Shown: positions 9,026 to 19,145, numbered from the stretch's first letter. The stretch is 64,000 nt of DNA from Methylomicrobium lacus LW14 (GCF_000527095.1 NZ_AZUN01000001.1:3671501-3735500), one strand, 5' to 3'. Program-made: numbers and translations. Notes: generated by a model from the letters alone, not told the origin.

Positions 9026-9724
9026 TCAAGCCGTCTCTATCGCTATGCGGGTTTTTAGCGCCTGCTTGATGCGCGCCACGGCTTCGGGGTCTACACTCGC
9101 TGTTCGTGTGTGCTGAAGGCATAACGCGCCTCTGAAGCCGAGATAATCCGGCTGATAACGCAGCAGGGCAGGGATGTCATTCAACCGCAGCGAACCGGCC
9201 AGGCCGCAGAGCAGATTGTGGCTTTTGGCCGCATCGACGAAGCGTTCGATTTCTGTGGCCTGCATGACCTGCGTCAAGGAGCCTCGGCTTTTGTCCATCG
9301 TATCCAGCATCACGCCTTTAAAGCCGGCCTGATGCAGGGTCAGGACGAAAGCCGGATCGGGCTGCGTATCCGCAAACAATACCGCAATCAAGGCATAGTG
9401 TTTTTGCGTCAATTCGGCTAATTTCTGTACGACGCCGCGCCAGTCGCCGCCCGGAAAAAAGCCGATCTTGATGTAATCGACGCCGGTTGCGGCCATTGCC
9501 TGCACCGCAGCGCCGATCAACTGAGGCTGCATCGGCAGATCGCCGACCGTGGCGCTGACCGGGACTTTTCCCGCGCACCAGGCGCGGATCTGCGCGACGT
9601 CTTCCAGCGGCAGCGCGCCGAGCGCGCCCTCGGCCGGCTGCTTCAGGTCGATGATGTCGGCACCCGCCTGATAGACCAGTTGGGCTTCCTCTAGGCTGTT
9701 CACGCTGGCCAGCATCCGGGTCAT
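9026..9724 (-). CDS. mfnB: (5-formylfuran-3-yl)methyl phosphate synthase
   Basis: The 232-residue TIM-barrel protein belongs to the DUF556/MfnB family, which condenses two molecules of glyceraldehyde 3-phosphate to 4-HFC-P, the furan precursor of methanofuran. Visible motifs are MLASVNSLEEA, ADIIDLKQPAEGALGALP (Lys28 corresponds to the Schiff-base lysine near residue 27 of the archaeal enzyme), VDYIKIGFF, and GLAGSLRLNDIP near the C-terminus. In bacteria the family is almost confined to methylotrophs with H4MPT/methanofuran-linked formaldehyde oxidation. The start overlaps the DUF447 stop by four bases (ATGA), indicating an operon. Confidence 0.9.
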   Translation of the reverse strand: MTRMLASVNSLEEAQLVYQAGADIIDLKQPAEGALGALPLEDVAQIRAWCAGKVPVSATVGDLPMQPQLIGAAVQAMAATGVDYIKIGFFPGGDWRGVVQKLAELTQKHYALIAVLFADTQPDPAFVLTLHQAGFKGVMLDTMDKSRGSLTQVMQATEIERFVDAAKSHNLLCGLAGSLRLNDIPALLRYQPDYLGFRGALCLQHTRTASVDPEAVARIKQALKTRIAIETA

Positions 9725-10296
9725 GCCTGCTCTCCTTTCTTAAACGCTTCGATATGCGCGATCAGCCAGCCCCAGGCTTCCAGTTCCCTGGGGCCTGCGG
9801 TTTTTTCGATGCCGATGCGCAAATAGGCCAACTCCCGGTCAATCCGCTCGATCGGCAGCCTGCTCAGCCGGCTGACCAGAATCGCGGCTTCGAGCACCGA
9901 ATATTGGGCACGGTTGAAGCCCTTGAACGGCGCGTGATTGACCTCATGCAGCGGGCGGCAGAAAAATTTCGGCCGGAGCGGGTCTTCTTCAATCCGCACG
10001 ACTTCGACTTCGCTATGCGCGAGTGCCGAAGCCAGCACATGGCCGGCAATCTTTTCGGCCGGTTTGAGCGGCCAGTCGCGCCGTCCGGTCAGACAGCCCG
10101 CAAACACGCGCACGTCGTCGCAGTAGTTGATCACCGCGGTTCGGGTCGCGGCCAGATTGTCGAGCGTGGCGGAAGGGTGAAAAGGCAGAATGACCAGCTC
10201 TTCGCCGTGGCTATGAATGCCCATCGGCGCGATGTGGGGGCGTCCTTCGGGGTGTTGGGTGGTAACGATCGTTTCCAGAATCATGAAGTTAAACAA
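9721..10296 (-). CDS. DUF447 family protein
   Basis: The 191-residue protein has the DUF447 features: an N-terminal ETIVTTQHPEGRPHIAPMGI segment resembling split-barrel flavin-reductase folds, TRTAVINYCDDVRVFAGC in the middle, and HEVNHAPFKGFNRAQYSVLE. The family is shared by methanogens and H4MPT-using methylotrophs and is found next to C1-cofactor genes. Its biochemical role is not established to my knowledge. It is translationally coupled to mfnB, which points to methanofuran or H4MPT synthesis. Confidence 0.82.
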   Translation of the reverse strand: MFNFMILETIVTTQHPEGRPHIAPMGIHSHGEELVILPFHPSATLDNLAATRTAVINYCDDVRVFAGCLTGRRDWPLKPAEKIAGHVLASALAHSEVEVVRIEEDPLRPKFFCRPLHEVNHAPFKGFNRAQYSVLEAAILVSRLSRLPIERIDRELAYLRIGIEKTAGPRELEAWGWLIAHIEAFKKGEQA

Positions 10297-10370
10297 ACGG
10301 CAAATGTCCGAATATCCTAGAGCAAGATGCGCTCCGAGTCATTTAAAAATACGGTAAAAGCGTGCGGCGC

Positions 10371-11315
10371 TCAGGCGAGTTGGCGCTGAATATCGGCCAA
10401 TGCCTGCCGCAGCAGGCCGGATTGGCCGGTGTGATAGCGTAGCGCGTCGGTTTCCCTGCGCAGCCAGGTAAACTGGCGTTTGGCCAGTTGCCGGGTCGCG
10501 ATGATGCCTCTTTCGGTCATCGTGTCATAGTCGTATTCGCCGGCCAGATAGGCCCAGACCTGGCGGTAGCCGACTGCGCGGATAGCCGGCGTTTTTTCGC
10601 TCAGATCGCCGCGCCGGTACAGCGCGTCGACTTCCTCGATCAGGCCGTCTTTGAGCATTTGACGGAAGCGCTCGGCGATGATCAGATGCAGCGTGGCTCG
10701 CTCTTCCGGTGCGATGATCAGCTTGATCAGGCGGCAGGGCAGCGCCGGCTCCTGCGTTCCGCCGAAAAAGGACGACAACGGCCTGCCGCTGATTTCGAAA
10801 ACCTCCAGCGCGCGCTGGATGCGCTGCGGGTCGTTCGGATGAATCCTGGCGGCGGCCTCCGGGTCGACCGCTTGCAGGCGTTGATGCAGGGCGGCCGAGC
10901 CGAGTTGGTGCAGGTCATGGTCAAGCCGGGCCCGGATGTCCGGAACGGCTTCCGGCAAGGTTGCGAGACCTTGGGTCAAGGCATTGAAATACAACATCGT
11001 GCCGCCGGCCAATATCGGCAGTTTTCCCCGCCGGCTGATGGCGTCGATCAGGTTCAGCGCCTGCGTTCTGAATTGGCCGGTCGAAAAGGCTTCGGCCGGA
11101 TCGAGAATGTCGATCAGATGGTGCGGAATGCCGCCCCGCTCTTCCAGGCTCGGCTTGGCGGTGCCGATGTCCATGCCTCGGAATACCAGCGCCGAATCGA
11201 CGCTGATGATTTCGCCGTCGAGCGCGGATGCCAGCTGCACGGCGAGCGCGGATTTTCCCGAAGCGGTGGGGCCCATCAATGCTATCGCGGGAGGGAGGGA
11301 TAAACGGTGTGACAT
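10371..11315 (-). CDS. miaA: tRNA dimethylallyltransferase
   Basis: The enzyme transfers dimethylallyl to A37 of tRNAs reading UNN codons. From ATG 11315 it has 314 residues. It shows the P-loop GPTASGKSALAV near the N-terminus, SVDSALVFRGMDIGTAKP, PHHLIDILDP, and the C-terminal TRQLAKRQFTWLRRE. An upstream in-frame ATG at 11372 would add 19 residues not usual for the family, so the later start is preferred. No hfq follows on either side, unlike the common miaA-hfq arrangement. Confidence 0.93.
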   Translation of the reverse strand: MSHRLSLPPAIALMGPTASGKSALAVQLASALDGEIISVDSALVFRGMDIGTAKPSLEERGGIPHHLIDILDPAEAFSTGQFRTQALNLIDAISRRGKLPILAGGTMLYFNALTQGLATLPEAVPDIRARLDHDLHQLGSAALHQRLQAVDPEAAARIHPNDPQRIQRALEVFEISGRPLSSFFGGTQEPALPCRLIKLIIAPEERATLHLIIAERFRQMLKDGLIEEVDALYRRGDLSEKTPAIRAVGYRQVWAYLAGEYDYDTMTERGIIATRQLAKRQFTWLRRETDALRYHTGQSGLLRQALADIQRQLA

Positions 11316-11500
11316 CGGAGGCTTGCGGTTGTTCGGGAAAAGGAGCCGGGGTGACTTAGAATCGGTTGGCAAATGACGCGGGAAACGGGACGAGGTTTAC
11401 AGCCCCATCCTTTCAAGTCAGCTTCACGGCTTCAATAAACCTGCGGCCGGATTTCCAAAACCCGGTCGGCGGCGTTGTCGGAAAAACTCTGTGCCGAGTG

Positions 11501-12091
11501 TCAGTAATGGGGCAGATAAGGGAAAGGGAGCGACCTCTCGCCCAACGGTCTGATAAAAGTATACTCGGCCGGAGCGTTGACCAGAATGTCAAACGCTTGC
11601 GGAAACGCATCATGCGGCCTGGGTATGGACGCCAGTCCGATTAATGGCGACAGGCCCACGACCAGTCCCGCGCCGGCGATGGTCGCGGCCAGACCGACCG
11701 GACGGTAAATCAGGATGTCCAGCAGCGTAAAAGCCGGGTCTGCCTTGAAAGGACGCGGCACGTAATTGGGCGGCGGAGGCGGTAAATAGCGTTGGGTCGG
11801 CGCGTAGTAGGGGCCGTAGAACTGATTTGTCGCGGGCGGCGTGTAGTAGGGCGCAGCGTTTTGATTCGCCGCGGGCGGCGCGTAGTCGGGGGCTACTGAT
11901 CGATTTGTTGCGGGCGGCGTGTAGTAAGGGGTAGCCGATTGATTTGTTGCAGGTGAGGTGTCGTAGGGCGCAGTGTCGTATTGATTCATTGCGGGCGACG
12001 GATAATAGTTATCATCTTCGGTCTCATCGGCGCGGAGGGGCGTGCTGATCGCCAATGACATAACAAAAATAGCGCCATATAGAGGTTTCAT
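11501..12091 (-). CDS. Secreted proline/tyrosine-rich repeat protein, unknown function
   Basis: This is not a recognised family. The start at 12091 gives a clean signal peptide (hydrophobic YGAIFVMSLAIS, cleavage after TPLRA); an ATG at 12154 would place 21 extra residues ahead of it. Residues about 30-110 contain five or six imperfect repeats of the type PYYTPPATNQ, followed by a PPPPP run. A hydrophobic stretch AATIAGAGLVVGLSPLIGLA near residue 140 could be a membrane anchor. It is probably a cell-envelope protein. The gene is isolated, about 130 bp downstream of nothing on its strand and ahead of miaA. Confidence 0.6.
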   Translation of the reverse strand: MKPLYGAIFVMSLAISTPLRADETEDDNYYPSPAMNQYDTAPYDTSPATNQSATPYYTPPATNRSVAPDYAPPAANQNAAPYYTPPATNQFYGPYYAPTQRYLPPPPPNYVPRPFKADPAFTLLDILIYRPVGLAATIAGAGLVVGLSPLIGLASIPRPHDAFPQAFDILVNAPAEYTFIRPLGERSLPFPYLPHY

Positions 12092-12388
12092 AATGTTCCG
12101 GACTCCGTCTTGCATCATGGCGTCGAAGTTAGCCGAGTTCGGCGCCAATGTCAAGACGGCCGTGGGGCTTTTCAGGTCGCAGGGGCGGCTTGAAAAAATT
12201 TGTGCGGCGGCAGCTAAATTTTTATCGGCTGCTATACTTGCCGTATCAATCAGCCTATAACCATATAGTTACTATGGAATATGAGGAGCTTGATGCAAAG
12301 TCGGCTGCCGCGCGGCGCGTAAAGGGTGCGGAAGTCTGGCGCTTGCTATCGCCAATTTTTCAAATAAAAGTCGTGGTTGGGAAACAAC

Positions 12389-12865
12389 ATGATCAATGAT
12401 ATGAAGCCGGAAGATATTGTCGGCGAATTTAAGGAGGCCGCGCTGAATTTGTTCGGCGGCATGCAACGTAAAGTCTTATATACCGAGATCGAAACCCCTT
12501 ATCCGGACGGCAAGCTGATCGTTTCGACGACCGATCCGAACGGCGTCATCACGCATGTGAATCAGTCTTTTATCGAAATGTCCGGCTATACCGAAGCGGA
12601 ATTGATCGGGGCGCCGCATTCGATATTGCGGCACCCCGACATGCCGTCCGCCGCCTTCAAGGACTTGTGGGATACGGTCAAAAGGGGCGAAAAATGGCAG
12701 GGTTTCGTCAAAAACCTGCGCAAGGACGGCGGCTATTATTGGGTCAAGGCGACCGTGATTCCGAATATCCGCAAAGGCGTGGTCGTCGGTTATACCTCGG
12801 TGCGCCGGAAACCTTCCCGCACGAAGGTGGAAGAATGCCGCAAGCTCTATCCGACATTATTTTGA
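12389..12865 (+). CDS. PAS-domain sensor protein, Aer-like
   Basis: The 158-residue protein is essentially one PAS domain (about residues 35-145). It has the Aer-type motifs DPNGVITHVNQSFIEMSGY, SILRHPDMP, and WQGFVKNLRKDGGYYWVKA. Aer PAS domains bind FAD and sense redox state, but here no HAMP, signalling or membrane domain follows. It ends 12 bp before a soluble PhnD-like protein and is probably co-transcribed with it. A partner effector must act in trans. Confidence 0.82.
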   Translation: MINDMKPEDIVGEFKEAALNLFGGMQRKVLYTEIETPYPDGKLIVSTTDPNGVITHVNQSFIEMSGYTEAELIGAPHSILRHPDMPSAAFKDLWDTVKRGEKWQGFVKNLRKDGGYYWVKATVIPNIRKGVVVGYTSVRRKPSRTKVEECRKLYPTLF

Positions 12866-12877
12866 TCAGGAAACTTC

Positions 12878-13624
12878 ATGTCCTTTCTGTTTACCGTTAG
12901 TCCCGATTTTACGCCTGATCATTTGTCCGGCTGGTATATCTTCAATACCTGGCTACAGAAGCAGACCGGCGAGCCGATTCACCTGGAAATGTACAATGAT
13001 TTCACTGCGCAACGCGAGGCGATCGCGCAAAACAAGGTCAACCTGATTTATGCCAACCCGTATGATGCGGCGATGCTGGTCAGGGAAAAAGGTTTTCTGC
13101 CGCTGGTCAAGCCGGTCGGCGTGTCCGACGAGGCGATCATCGCGGTCGGCGCGGCCAATCCGGTCGATGATGTGGCGGAATTGACGCCGGGCGTCAAACT
13201 GGCGTTTACCGATGATCCGGATGTCAAAATGATGGGCATGATCATGCTCGAACCGGGTGATCTGGATGCGAAAAACATGCAAAGCCTGTCGTGCGACACC
13301 TATGTGCAGGTCGCCAAGCATTTGCTGCGCGGTGATGCGGATGTCGGCATCTTCCTGGCCGAAGCCTACGACGATCTCTCCGAGATGATCAAAAAGCAGC
13401 TCAAAATATTGGTGCGCAGCCAGATCAGCGTGATTCATCATTCATTGATGATCGGCCCCGGATTGCTCGACAAGCGCGAGCAGTTTCAACAATGTCTGAC
13501 CGGAATGGCGAGCGACGAGAAAGGCGCCGGCGTTCTGGAAAGCCTGGGGTTCACGTCTTGGGAAAAGGTCGATGACGAAGAAATGGAATTTATGATCGAT
13601 CTGATGGATACCCTGTCCGTTTAA
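12878..13624 (+). CDS. PhnD-like periplasmic-binding-fold protein without signal peptide
   Basis: The 248-residue protein has the fold signatures of phosphate/phosphonate ABC substrate-binding proteins (YNDFTAQREAIAQNKVNLIY, NPYDAAMLVREKG, KHLLRGDADVGIF). It begins directly with the mature-domain sequence and has no signal peptide or lipobox, so it should be cytoplasmic. AGGA lies six bases before the ATG. Placed 12 bp after a lone PAS protein, it may act as a ligand-sensing partner rather than a transport component. No permease or ATPase genes are nearby. Confidence 0.72.
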   Translation: MSFLFTVSPDFTPDHLSGWYIFNTWLQKQTGEPIHLEMYNDFTAQREAIAQNKVNLIYANPYDAAMLVREKGFLPLVKPVGVSDEAIIAVGAANPVDDVAELTPGVKLAFTDDPDVKMMGMIMLEPGDLDAKNMQSLSCDTYVQVAKHLLRGDADVGIFLAEAYDDLSEMIKKQLKILVRSQISVIHHSLMIGPGLLDKREQFQQCLTGMASDEKGAGVLESLGFTSWEKVDDEEMEFMIDLMDTLSV

Positions 13625-13679
13625 TTGACGCTTTCGCGTTCCGGGCGCTGGCCTGTTCGAACTGTGTTGAATGGGGCTT

Positions 13680-14156
13680 TCAATGCAAACCGGCAAGCGG
13701 CCTGCGCACGCCGACAAAATGCTTGCGCCAGTAGGGATTGTTCAGGCTCGAAACCATCACCTTGCCGGTCCGGCTGCTGGAGGCGTGCACGAAGCGGTCG
13801 CCGTTGACGAACAGGCCGACATGCGAAAACGCGCCCCCGCCGGTGTTGAAAAACACCAGATCGCCCGAGCGCAAGTCATCTGCGCGGGGCAGGGCGCCGG
13901 CCATTTCCCACGCCGTGCGCGGCAACAGGATGCCCTGGCGCTGATAGACGTGCCGCACGAAGCCGCTGCAATCGAAGCCCTCCTCCCGCGATGCCGAGCC
14001 GTAGCGGTAAGGCGCGCCGACCAGGCTCAACGCATAATGGGTGACCGGAGGCAGGTTGGTTCGCATGGGCTGCGGCTGTACGGGCGTCATTTTCGGCGCG
14101 CTCGAACAGCCGGCCAAGAGGGCGATGGCCGCCGCCAGCGCCAGCCGTGAAAACAT
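13680..14156 (-). CDS. NlpC/P60 family lipoprotein endopeptidase
   Basis: The 158-residue protein starts with a lipoprotein signal (ALAAAIALLAGCSSA; lipobox LAGC). The ATG at 14156 is chosen because it places this signal at the N-terminus, although the frame stays open to 14279. The NlpC/P60 domain keeps the catalytic Cys in EEGFDCSGFV and the His in GGAFSHVGLFV, with DLRSGDLVFF between. It should cleave peptide crosslinks in peptidoglycan at the outer membrane inner face. Confidence 0.88.
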   Translation of the reverse strand: MFSRLALAAAIALLAGCSSAPKMTPVQPQPMRTNLPPVTHYALSLVGAPYRYGSASREEGFDCSGFVRHVYQRQGILLPRTAWEMAGALPRADDLRSGDLVFFNTGGGAFSHVGLFVNGDRFVHASSSRTGKVMVSSLNNPYWRKHFVGVRRPLAGLH

Positions 14157-14279
14157 AGTCGGCCTATTAATTTTAATCAGAGATTTCAATGCGCTGGCCT
14201 GTATTGTTAATAATCTGGCTAAATAATAATCCAAAGCCGGGTCGGCTGTGAAGCGTCCCAAAACAAAAAGGCGGTTCAT

Positions 14280-14948
14280 TCAAGCGGGCTGTTTCGCCAG
14301 CTCGATGATTTTCTTCTGGTTATAGCTGATTTTATTGTCGACGAGCTTGATGGCGCCTTGCCGGCTCAGTTCTTCGAATAGTTTTTCCGCATCGATTCCC
14401 GCGCCGTTGAATTTGCTTTTGATGTGGTTAAGTAAGGTTTCTTTTTTAACCGGGCGGTTCTTTTGATGCGTATCCAGATGTATGCAGTATTCCTGTGCAG
14501 AGGTCGGCGGATTCTTGGCGATGGGGGCTGCATCGTTTTGCTTTTGGGTGCGGATTCTTTTCGCACTGCGTTGCTGATCATTCAGTAAACTGACGACATG
14601 ATCCAGATCGGCATCGTCCGACACGATATCGAAATGCGCATCGTTATTCGTTTGCGCCATCAAAAGCCCGGCCCAGAAGGCAATGCCAAAATCTGCCGCA
14701 TTCTTGCCGCCATTCGGCATTTTGACGATTTTCAAGCGGTTTTGATTGACGACGGTTGTCAGCGGAATGATCCAGTCCAACGGAATTTTGGTTCCGCTTT
14801 GCGCATAACAGACCACAATCTGTGCATATTGCTCCAAATTATTCATCAATTGCCGAATCTGATTGGGGCAATTTTCGAGATCTATCAACAAAATTCTGTA
14901 GTCGGTTTTTTCAACTTTGAGCGGAAAAGCGGTGCTTGGGTTAGGCAT
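14280..14948 (-). CDS. NYN/PIN-like domain protein
   Basis: The 222-residue protein shows a PIN-like nuclease pattern. An N-terminal acid in ILLIDLENCPNQ is followed by KNAADFGIAFWAG in the centre and FDIVSDDADLDHVVSLL, giving spaced acidic residues for metal binding. The C-terminal part (about 140-222) is basic and then a winged-helix-like segment (KKETLLNHIKSKFNGAG). A role in RNA processing or degradation is likely for such proteins. The specific target is unknown. Confidence 0.7.
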   Translation of the reverse strand: MPNPSTAFPLKVEKTDYRILLIDLENCPNQIRQLMNNLEQYAQIVVCYAQSGTKIPLDWIIPLTTVVNQNRLKIVKMPNGGKNAADFGIAFWAGLLMAQTNNDAHFDIVSDDADLDHVVSLLNDQQRSAKRIRTQKQNDAAPIAKNPPTSAQEYCIHLDTHQKNRPVKKETLLNHIKSKFNGAGIDAEKLFEELSRQGAIKLVDNKISYNQKKIIELAKQPA

Positions 14949-15335
14949 ATTTTGAAGCTGGATTGAAATGAAGGTTTTGATGTTCGCTGAGGTAAATGTA
15001 GCTTTGAATGGAATAAATGCAAAGGTTAGAATGTATTCGCTAAGATCGTCAAAAATCAGCGAAGGGGCGGCTCAAAGATGAGGGTAAAAGAGAGGAGCTA
15101 AAATACGGAGTCATGTAGGGTTTGGCTTAATCCTCAATCGATCCGGCAAGCTCGACGGTTTGTGCAACCACGAGTTCCAGGGTAAAGGGAAGAATGAATG
15201 GATTTGAACTCTTGCGAGCTCGGGGGAGGAGGCCTGATCCAGGCGGGTATGGCAGCATTTGACCCGGTCGGGCCTGAGAGGCGCAGCACAAGAAGCCTTG
15301 CGCTGCGCCAAAAGCAGATTGATTGGCAACAGTAT
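14949..15335. other. Intergenic region without recognised features
   Basis: These 387 bp lie between the NYN-like gene and the end of the secreted repeat protein. No coding region with plausible composition, RNA or terminator was recognised. Confidence 0.3.
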
Positions 15336-16160
15336 TTACTGGAGCGAGCCAGGTACGCTGGCAACCGCGCCAAGCGTATTGCCAAGCAGGTTTCCTGCCA
15401 GACCTTGACCGCCGACAACAGGGCCAAGCGTATTGCCGAGCAGGTTGCCTACCAGGCCTTGGCTGCCAGCCACAGTGCCGAGTGTGTTGCCGAGAAGGTT
15501 TCCTACCAGGCCTTGGCTGCCAGCCACAGTGCCGAGCGTGTTGCCGAGAAGGTTGCCTACCAGGCCTTGGCTGCCAGTCACAGTGCCGAGGGTATTGCCG
15601 AGAAGGTTCCCTACCAGGCCTTGGCTTCCAGCTACAGTGCCGAGTGTATTACCAAGAATGTTTGCAGTCAGAGTCGAAAGTTTGCCGATAAGGCCGGTCT
15701 GTCCAACGACCCCCTGAACGCCACCGACTAGGCCGAGAACATTGCTGCCAAGCAGTGGAATGTTGCCTGCGACGACGCCAACAGTGCCGACTGGATTGAT
15801 CAGTGCGCCGTTAACGGTAGCCAGAACATTGTGAACCGTGCCGCCCGCAGAGAGGGTGACGTCTTCAGTAACGGCAAAAACGCCAGCCACTTGTCCGTTG
15901 GCCCCGTTGACAACGGTAGGTACGAGAGTATTGATGGCGTTGTTGGCATTGTTCGCTACGGTAGGAACAAGGGTATTTACTGCGCCGTTTACATTTTCGA
16001 TCAGGTTAGGGACAAGGGGGACGGCCGGTACTGTCACCGCGGGTGCCACGGACGCGGTAACTGTGGCGTTGGCGGCGAGGTCGGCAGCAGAAGCTGTGCC
16101 GACAGCGGAAGAAGCTAAAATGACGGTGGCTAGCAAACTCATCTTATGTTGAGACAGCAT
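15336..16160 (-). CDS. Secreted glycine/leucine/valine-rich repeat protein, unknown function
   Basis: The 274-residue protein starts at ATG 16160, which has GGAG six bases upstream; a frame extending to 16172 lacks this spacing. A signal peptide (LLATVILASSAVGTASA) is followed by repeats of VPTVANNANNAINTL type (about 60-90). The C-terminal half is built from five 18-residue units with consensus GSQGLVGNLLGNTLGTVA. Composition is low in charge and resembles adhesins, surface-layer or amyloid-like repeat proteins found in methanotrophs. No catalytic motif is seen and it stands alone. Confidence 0.65.
   Translation of the reverse strand: MLSQHKMSLLATVILASSAVGTASAADLAANATVTASVAPAVTVPAVPLVPNLIENVNGAVNTLVPTVANNANNAINTLVPTVVNGANGQVAGVFAVTEDVTLSAGGTVHNVLATVNGALINPVGTVGVVAGNIPLLGSNVLGLVGGVQGVVGQTGLIGKLSTLTANILGNTLGTVAGSQGLVGNLLGNTLGTVTGSQGLVGNLLGNTLGTVAGSQGLVGNLLGNTLGTVAGSQGLVGNLLGNTLGPVVGGQGLAGNLLGNTLGAVASVPGSLQ
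15390..15659 (-). repeat. Tandem 54-bp repeats (five units) inside a coding region
   Basis: Units begin at 15390, 15444, 15498, 15552 and 15606, with exact 54-bp spacing and each encoding 18 residues. The inner three are nearly identical in DNA, which suggests recent expansion and possible length variation between strains. Confidence 0.9.
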
Positions 16161-16584
16161 GGTTTTCTCCAATCGATTAAGATTATTCTAAGTTATTGTA
16201 ATTCTATGACGTTTTTCAGCCAGTAACCTTGTTGGCTGATGACTGGATTGTAAGGGATAGGATCTTAAAAAGGAGTTAAATTGTCTCGAGGGGGCGTGCT
16301 AATTAAGAACATCACGATGATTAATTTAGATGTGCTGTGCTTCTTTTTTGCGGTTTTGTGTTTATAACATTATGAAATAAAACAAAAAATTATTGATTTT
16401 GTGGTGGGCTGGCATAATGAGTTACGAAAATGTTTTAGATAAAATTGTGAGCTATTTCGCAGTAATTTTAGGCATTCGGTGGTAACTGATTGCAGTGGTT
16501 GGCATGCTTGCCAATCGATTTTTCCCGCTGGCGTTAAACGGGACAGTCGCGCGGCGGTCGGAGCAGATCATCAACCTCTTCGGA
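16161..16584. other. AT-rich intergenic region
   Basis: These 424 bp hold the ribosome-binding site of the repeat protein at the left and are AT-rich at 16300-16480. The promoter of the minus-strand repeat protein is probably here, but no clear -35/-10 pair was picked. No gene is seen. Confidence 0.3.
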
Positions 16585-17307
<723 letters not shown>

Positions 17308-17313
17308 GTTCTC

Positions 17314-17814
17314 CTAGGATTTAGCCATTGCTTTGATTTTGCCCGTTTCGAGCAAAGCGTTCAAAAAGCCTTCGGAAGCTTCTTCGACCATGTCCAGCAC
17401 CCGCTCGAAACCGTAGGCGCCGCCGTAATAAGGGTCCGGCACTTCGCGTTTACCGAGATGCGGCGCATAGTCGAGGAAATAGTTGATTTTATGCCGATGT
17501 GAAGCCGGGCAAGCCGAAAACAGGATCGCGTAATTTTCGTCGTCCATCGCCAATATGTAATCGAAATCTTCGAAATCCCCGAGCACGACCTTGCGGGCGC
17601 GCAAATGCGAAATGTCGACGCCGCGTTCGCCGGCCGCCTTTTCCGCGCGCAGGTCCGGCGCATTGCCGACGTGATAGGCATGGGTGCCGGCCGAGTCGAT
17701 CTGGAAATGCGGCGCCAGCTTGCGGTCATTCACCAATTTGGTGAACACGCCTTCCGCAGTCGGCGAGCGGCAGATGTTGCCCATGCAGACAAAAAGAACC
17801 TTAATTTTATTCAT
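17314..17814 (-). CDS. Low molecular weight protein-tyrosine-phosphatase
   Basis: The 166-residue protein starts with the catalytic P-loop VCMGNICRSPTAEG (CX5R) and has the general-acid aspartate in the C-terminal VPDPYYGG. It is the usual length. It may act in capsule or tyrosine-phosphate signalling, but no polysaccharide genes are near. This is the last clearly chromosomal gene before the accessory region. Confidence 0.93.
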   Translation of the reverse strand: MNKIKVLFVCMGNICRSPTAEGVFTKLVNDRKLAPHFQIDSAGTHAYHVGNAPDLRAEKAAGERGVDISHLRARKVVLGDFEDFDYILAMDDENYAILFSACPASHRHKINYFLDYAPHLGKREVPDPYYGGAYGFERVLDMVEEASEGFLNALLETGKIKAMAKS

Positions 17815-18350
17815 AGAAACAATAACTTATAACAATTTTAATCCGAAAAATACGCTCAAAAATAGATAAAAGCGACCTAATAAAAACAATAACTTATGCG
17901 ATTATTTTGGGGAAGAATTGGGCATCAAGGTTCATTATCATTACACCTCAACCGAGTAAAGGCCAAGGAATCTCCCGCCATTGAAGTGGATCAGGTATGA
18001 AGGAGAATCATTACATGATATCAAAAACTTAAGATCAATAAATTTTGGACGAGCACGTTTATATCATATTGATTTTTCGGCTTTGTGCAAAATCTGGTTG
18101 GAATTTCGCTTAGTAATGCTGCATGCCTTGGCTAAAGCGTGTTGATGCTCAGCCTGATGGCAATCCTGAGTTTGGTTGAAAGAGATGGCAGGGTTCGGCC
18201 AATTTGAGACATTCAGTGAATAGAAATTTCAAACTTTTGAAAGTCTGGTTCCAGTCAGATTACGGACGACTGTCCTCTTTAGGCTTTGTGTTAGTGCGAC
18301 AAGCGAAGCTTGTCGCACTAGCGCTAAAGTTTAGGCATTTAACGTGTCAT
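17815..18350. other. Non-coding junction between core chromosome and accessory island
   Basis: No gene is seen in 536 bp. A 13-bp direct repeat, ACAATAACTTATN, occurs near 17818 and again near 17885. A strong hairpin is listed separately. Gene content changes here from housekeeping to mobile and unknown genes, so the left boundary of the island is probably in or close to this stretch. No tRNA or integrase marks it. Confidence 0.4.
18292..18320. repeat. Perfect 13-bp-arm hairpin, REP-like
   Basis: The arms TAGTGCGACAAGC and GCTTGTCGCACTA flank a three-base loop (GAA). Neither strand continues into a T-tract, so it is more like an extragenic palindromic element than a terminator. Confidence 0.6.
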
Positions 18351-19145
18351 TTAGAAATAATGATCCGCTTGTCGGCCATTAAAATACCAATCACTCTTCA
18401 CTCTTAAACCTTCTTGTCCATATGGAAATACAAATTCACATATAGGCTCTCGAAAACCATCAAAATAATTACGAACCGCATTATCGATAAAGAAATTGCC
18501 CATCAGTGCATTACAATAAAAGCAACCGTTTGATAGATAGCTTGTGTTTTGGGTTTTGCTATACCGTTTCTCTATCCGGCCGATTTTGTGTCTCGAAAGA
18601 TGCTGTGAAACCCCGTGACTCAGCAAAAACTGCGGAATACCATCATTAGTGAACCGATTGAAACTTAGTTCATTGCCATTTTTATCCTTGATGGAAACAC
18701 CAAGAACGACTCCTGTTACCTTTCTGCAGTTCCAGCATCGCTCATAATGAGGAATCACTTGCGCGATGAGCGATTGCCCAGTTTTGGGGCTCCAAGTTAA
18801 TTTTCCTTGGAGCATGCCTTCGATGAACGAATCGACCGGTTCATTAAACTGTGGAAAATAAAGACTTTCAACGCCTTTAGATTTTGCTTTCATACCAAAG
18901 ACCGGGATGTCGAACCCATGAGGGAGATCCTCGTCAATGTAATACTTGTTGGACTTTAGTTTGAAAAGCCATGCGGCTCTGACGCCCGATGCCAAATATT
19001 TCTTTTGCCGCCGCAAGAACTCATCATTCGTCTGGTGAGTCCATTGAACCTCAAAGGCTAATTTGGCGGTAAGCGTTCAACCGTACCGCCTATAAAATAA
19101 TTTTCGTCTGTTGCATCCTGTCCTTTTTTTGTCAGGAGTTTTGGC

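Noticed and set aside
15198..15731. Repetitive plus-strand frames opposite the secreted repeat protein (also 15323-15691 and 15433-15717)
   Set aside because: The repeats are a by-product of the 54-bp period; only the minus-strand frame has a signal peptide and ribosome-binding site.
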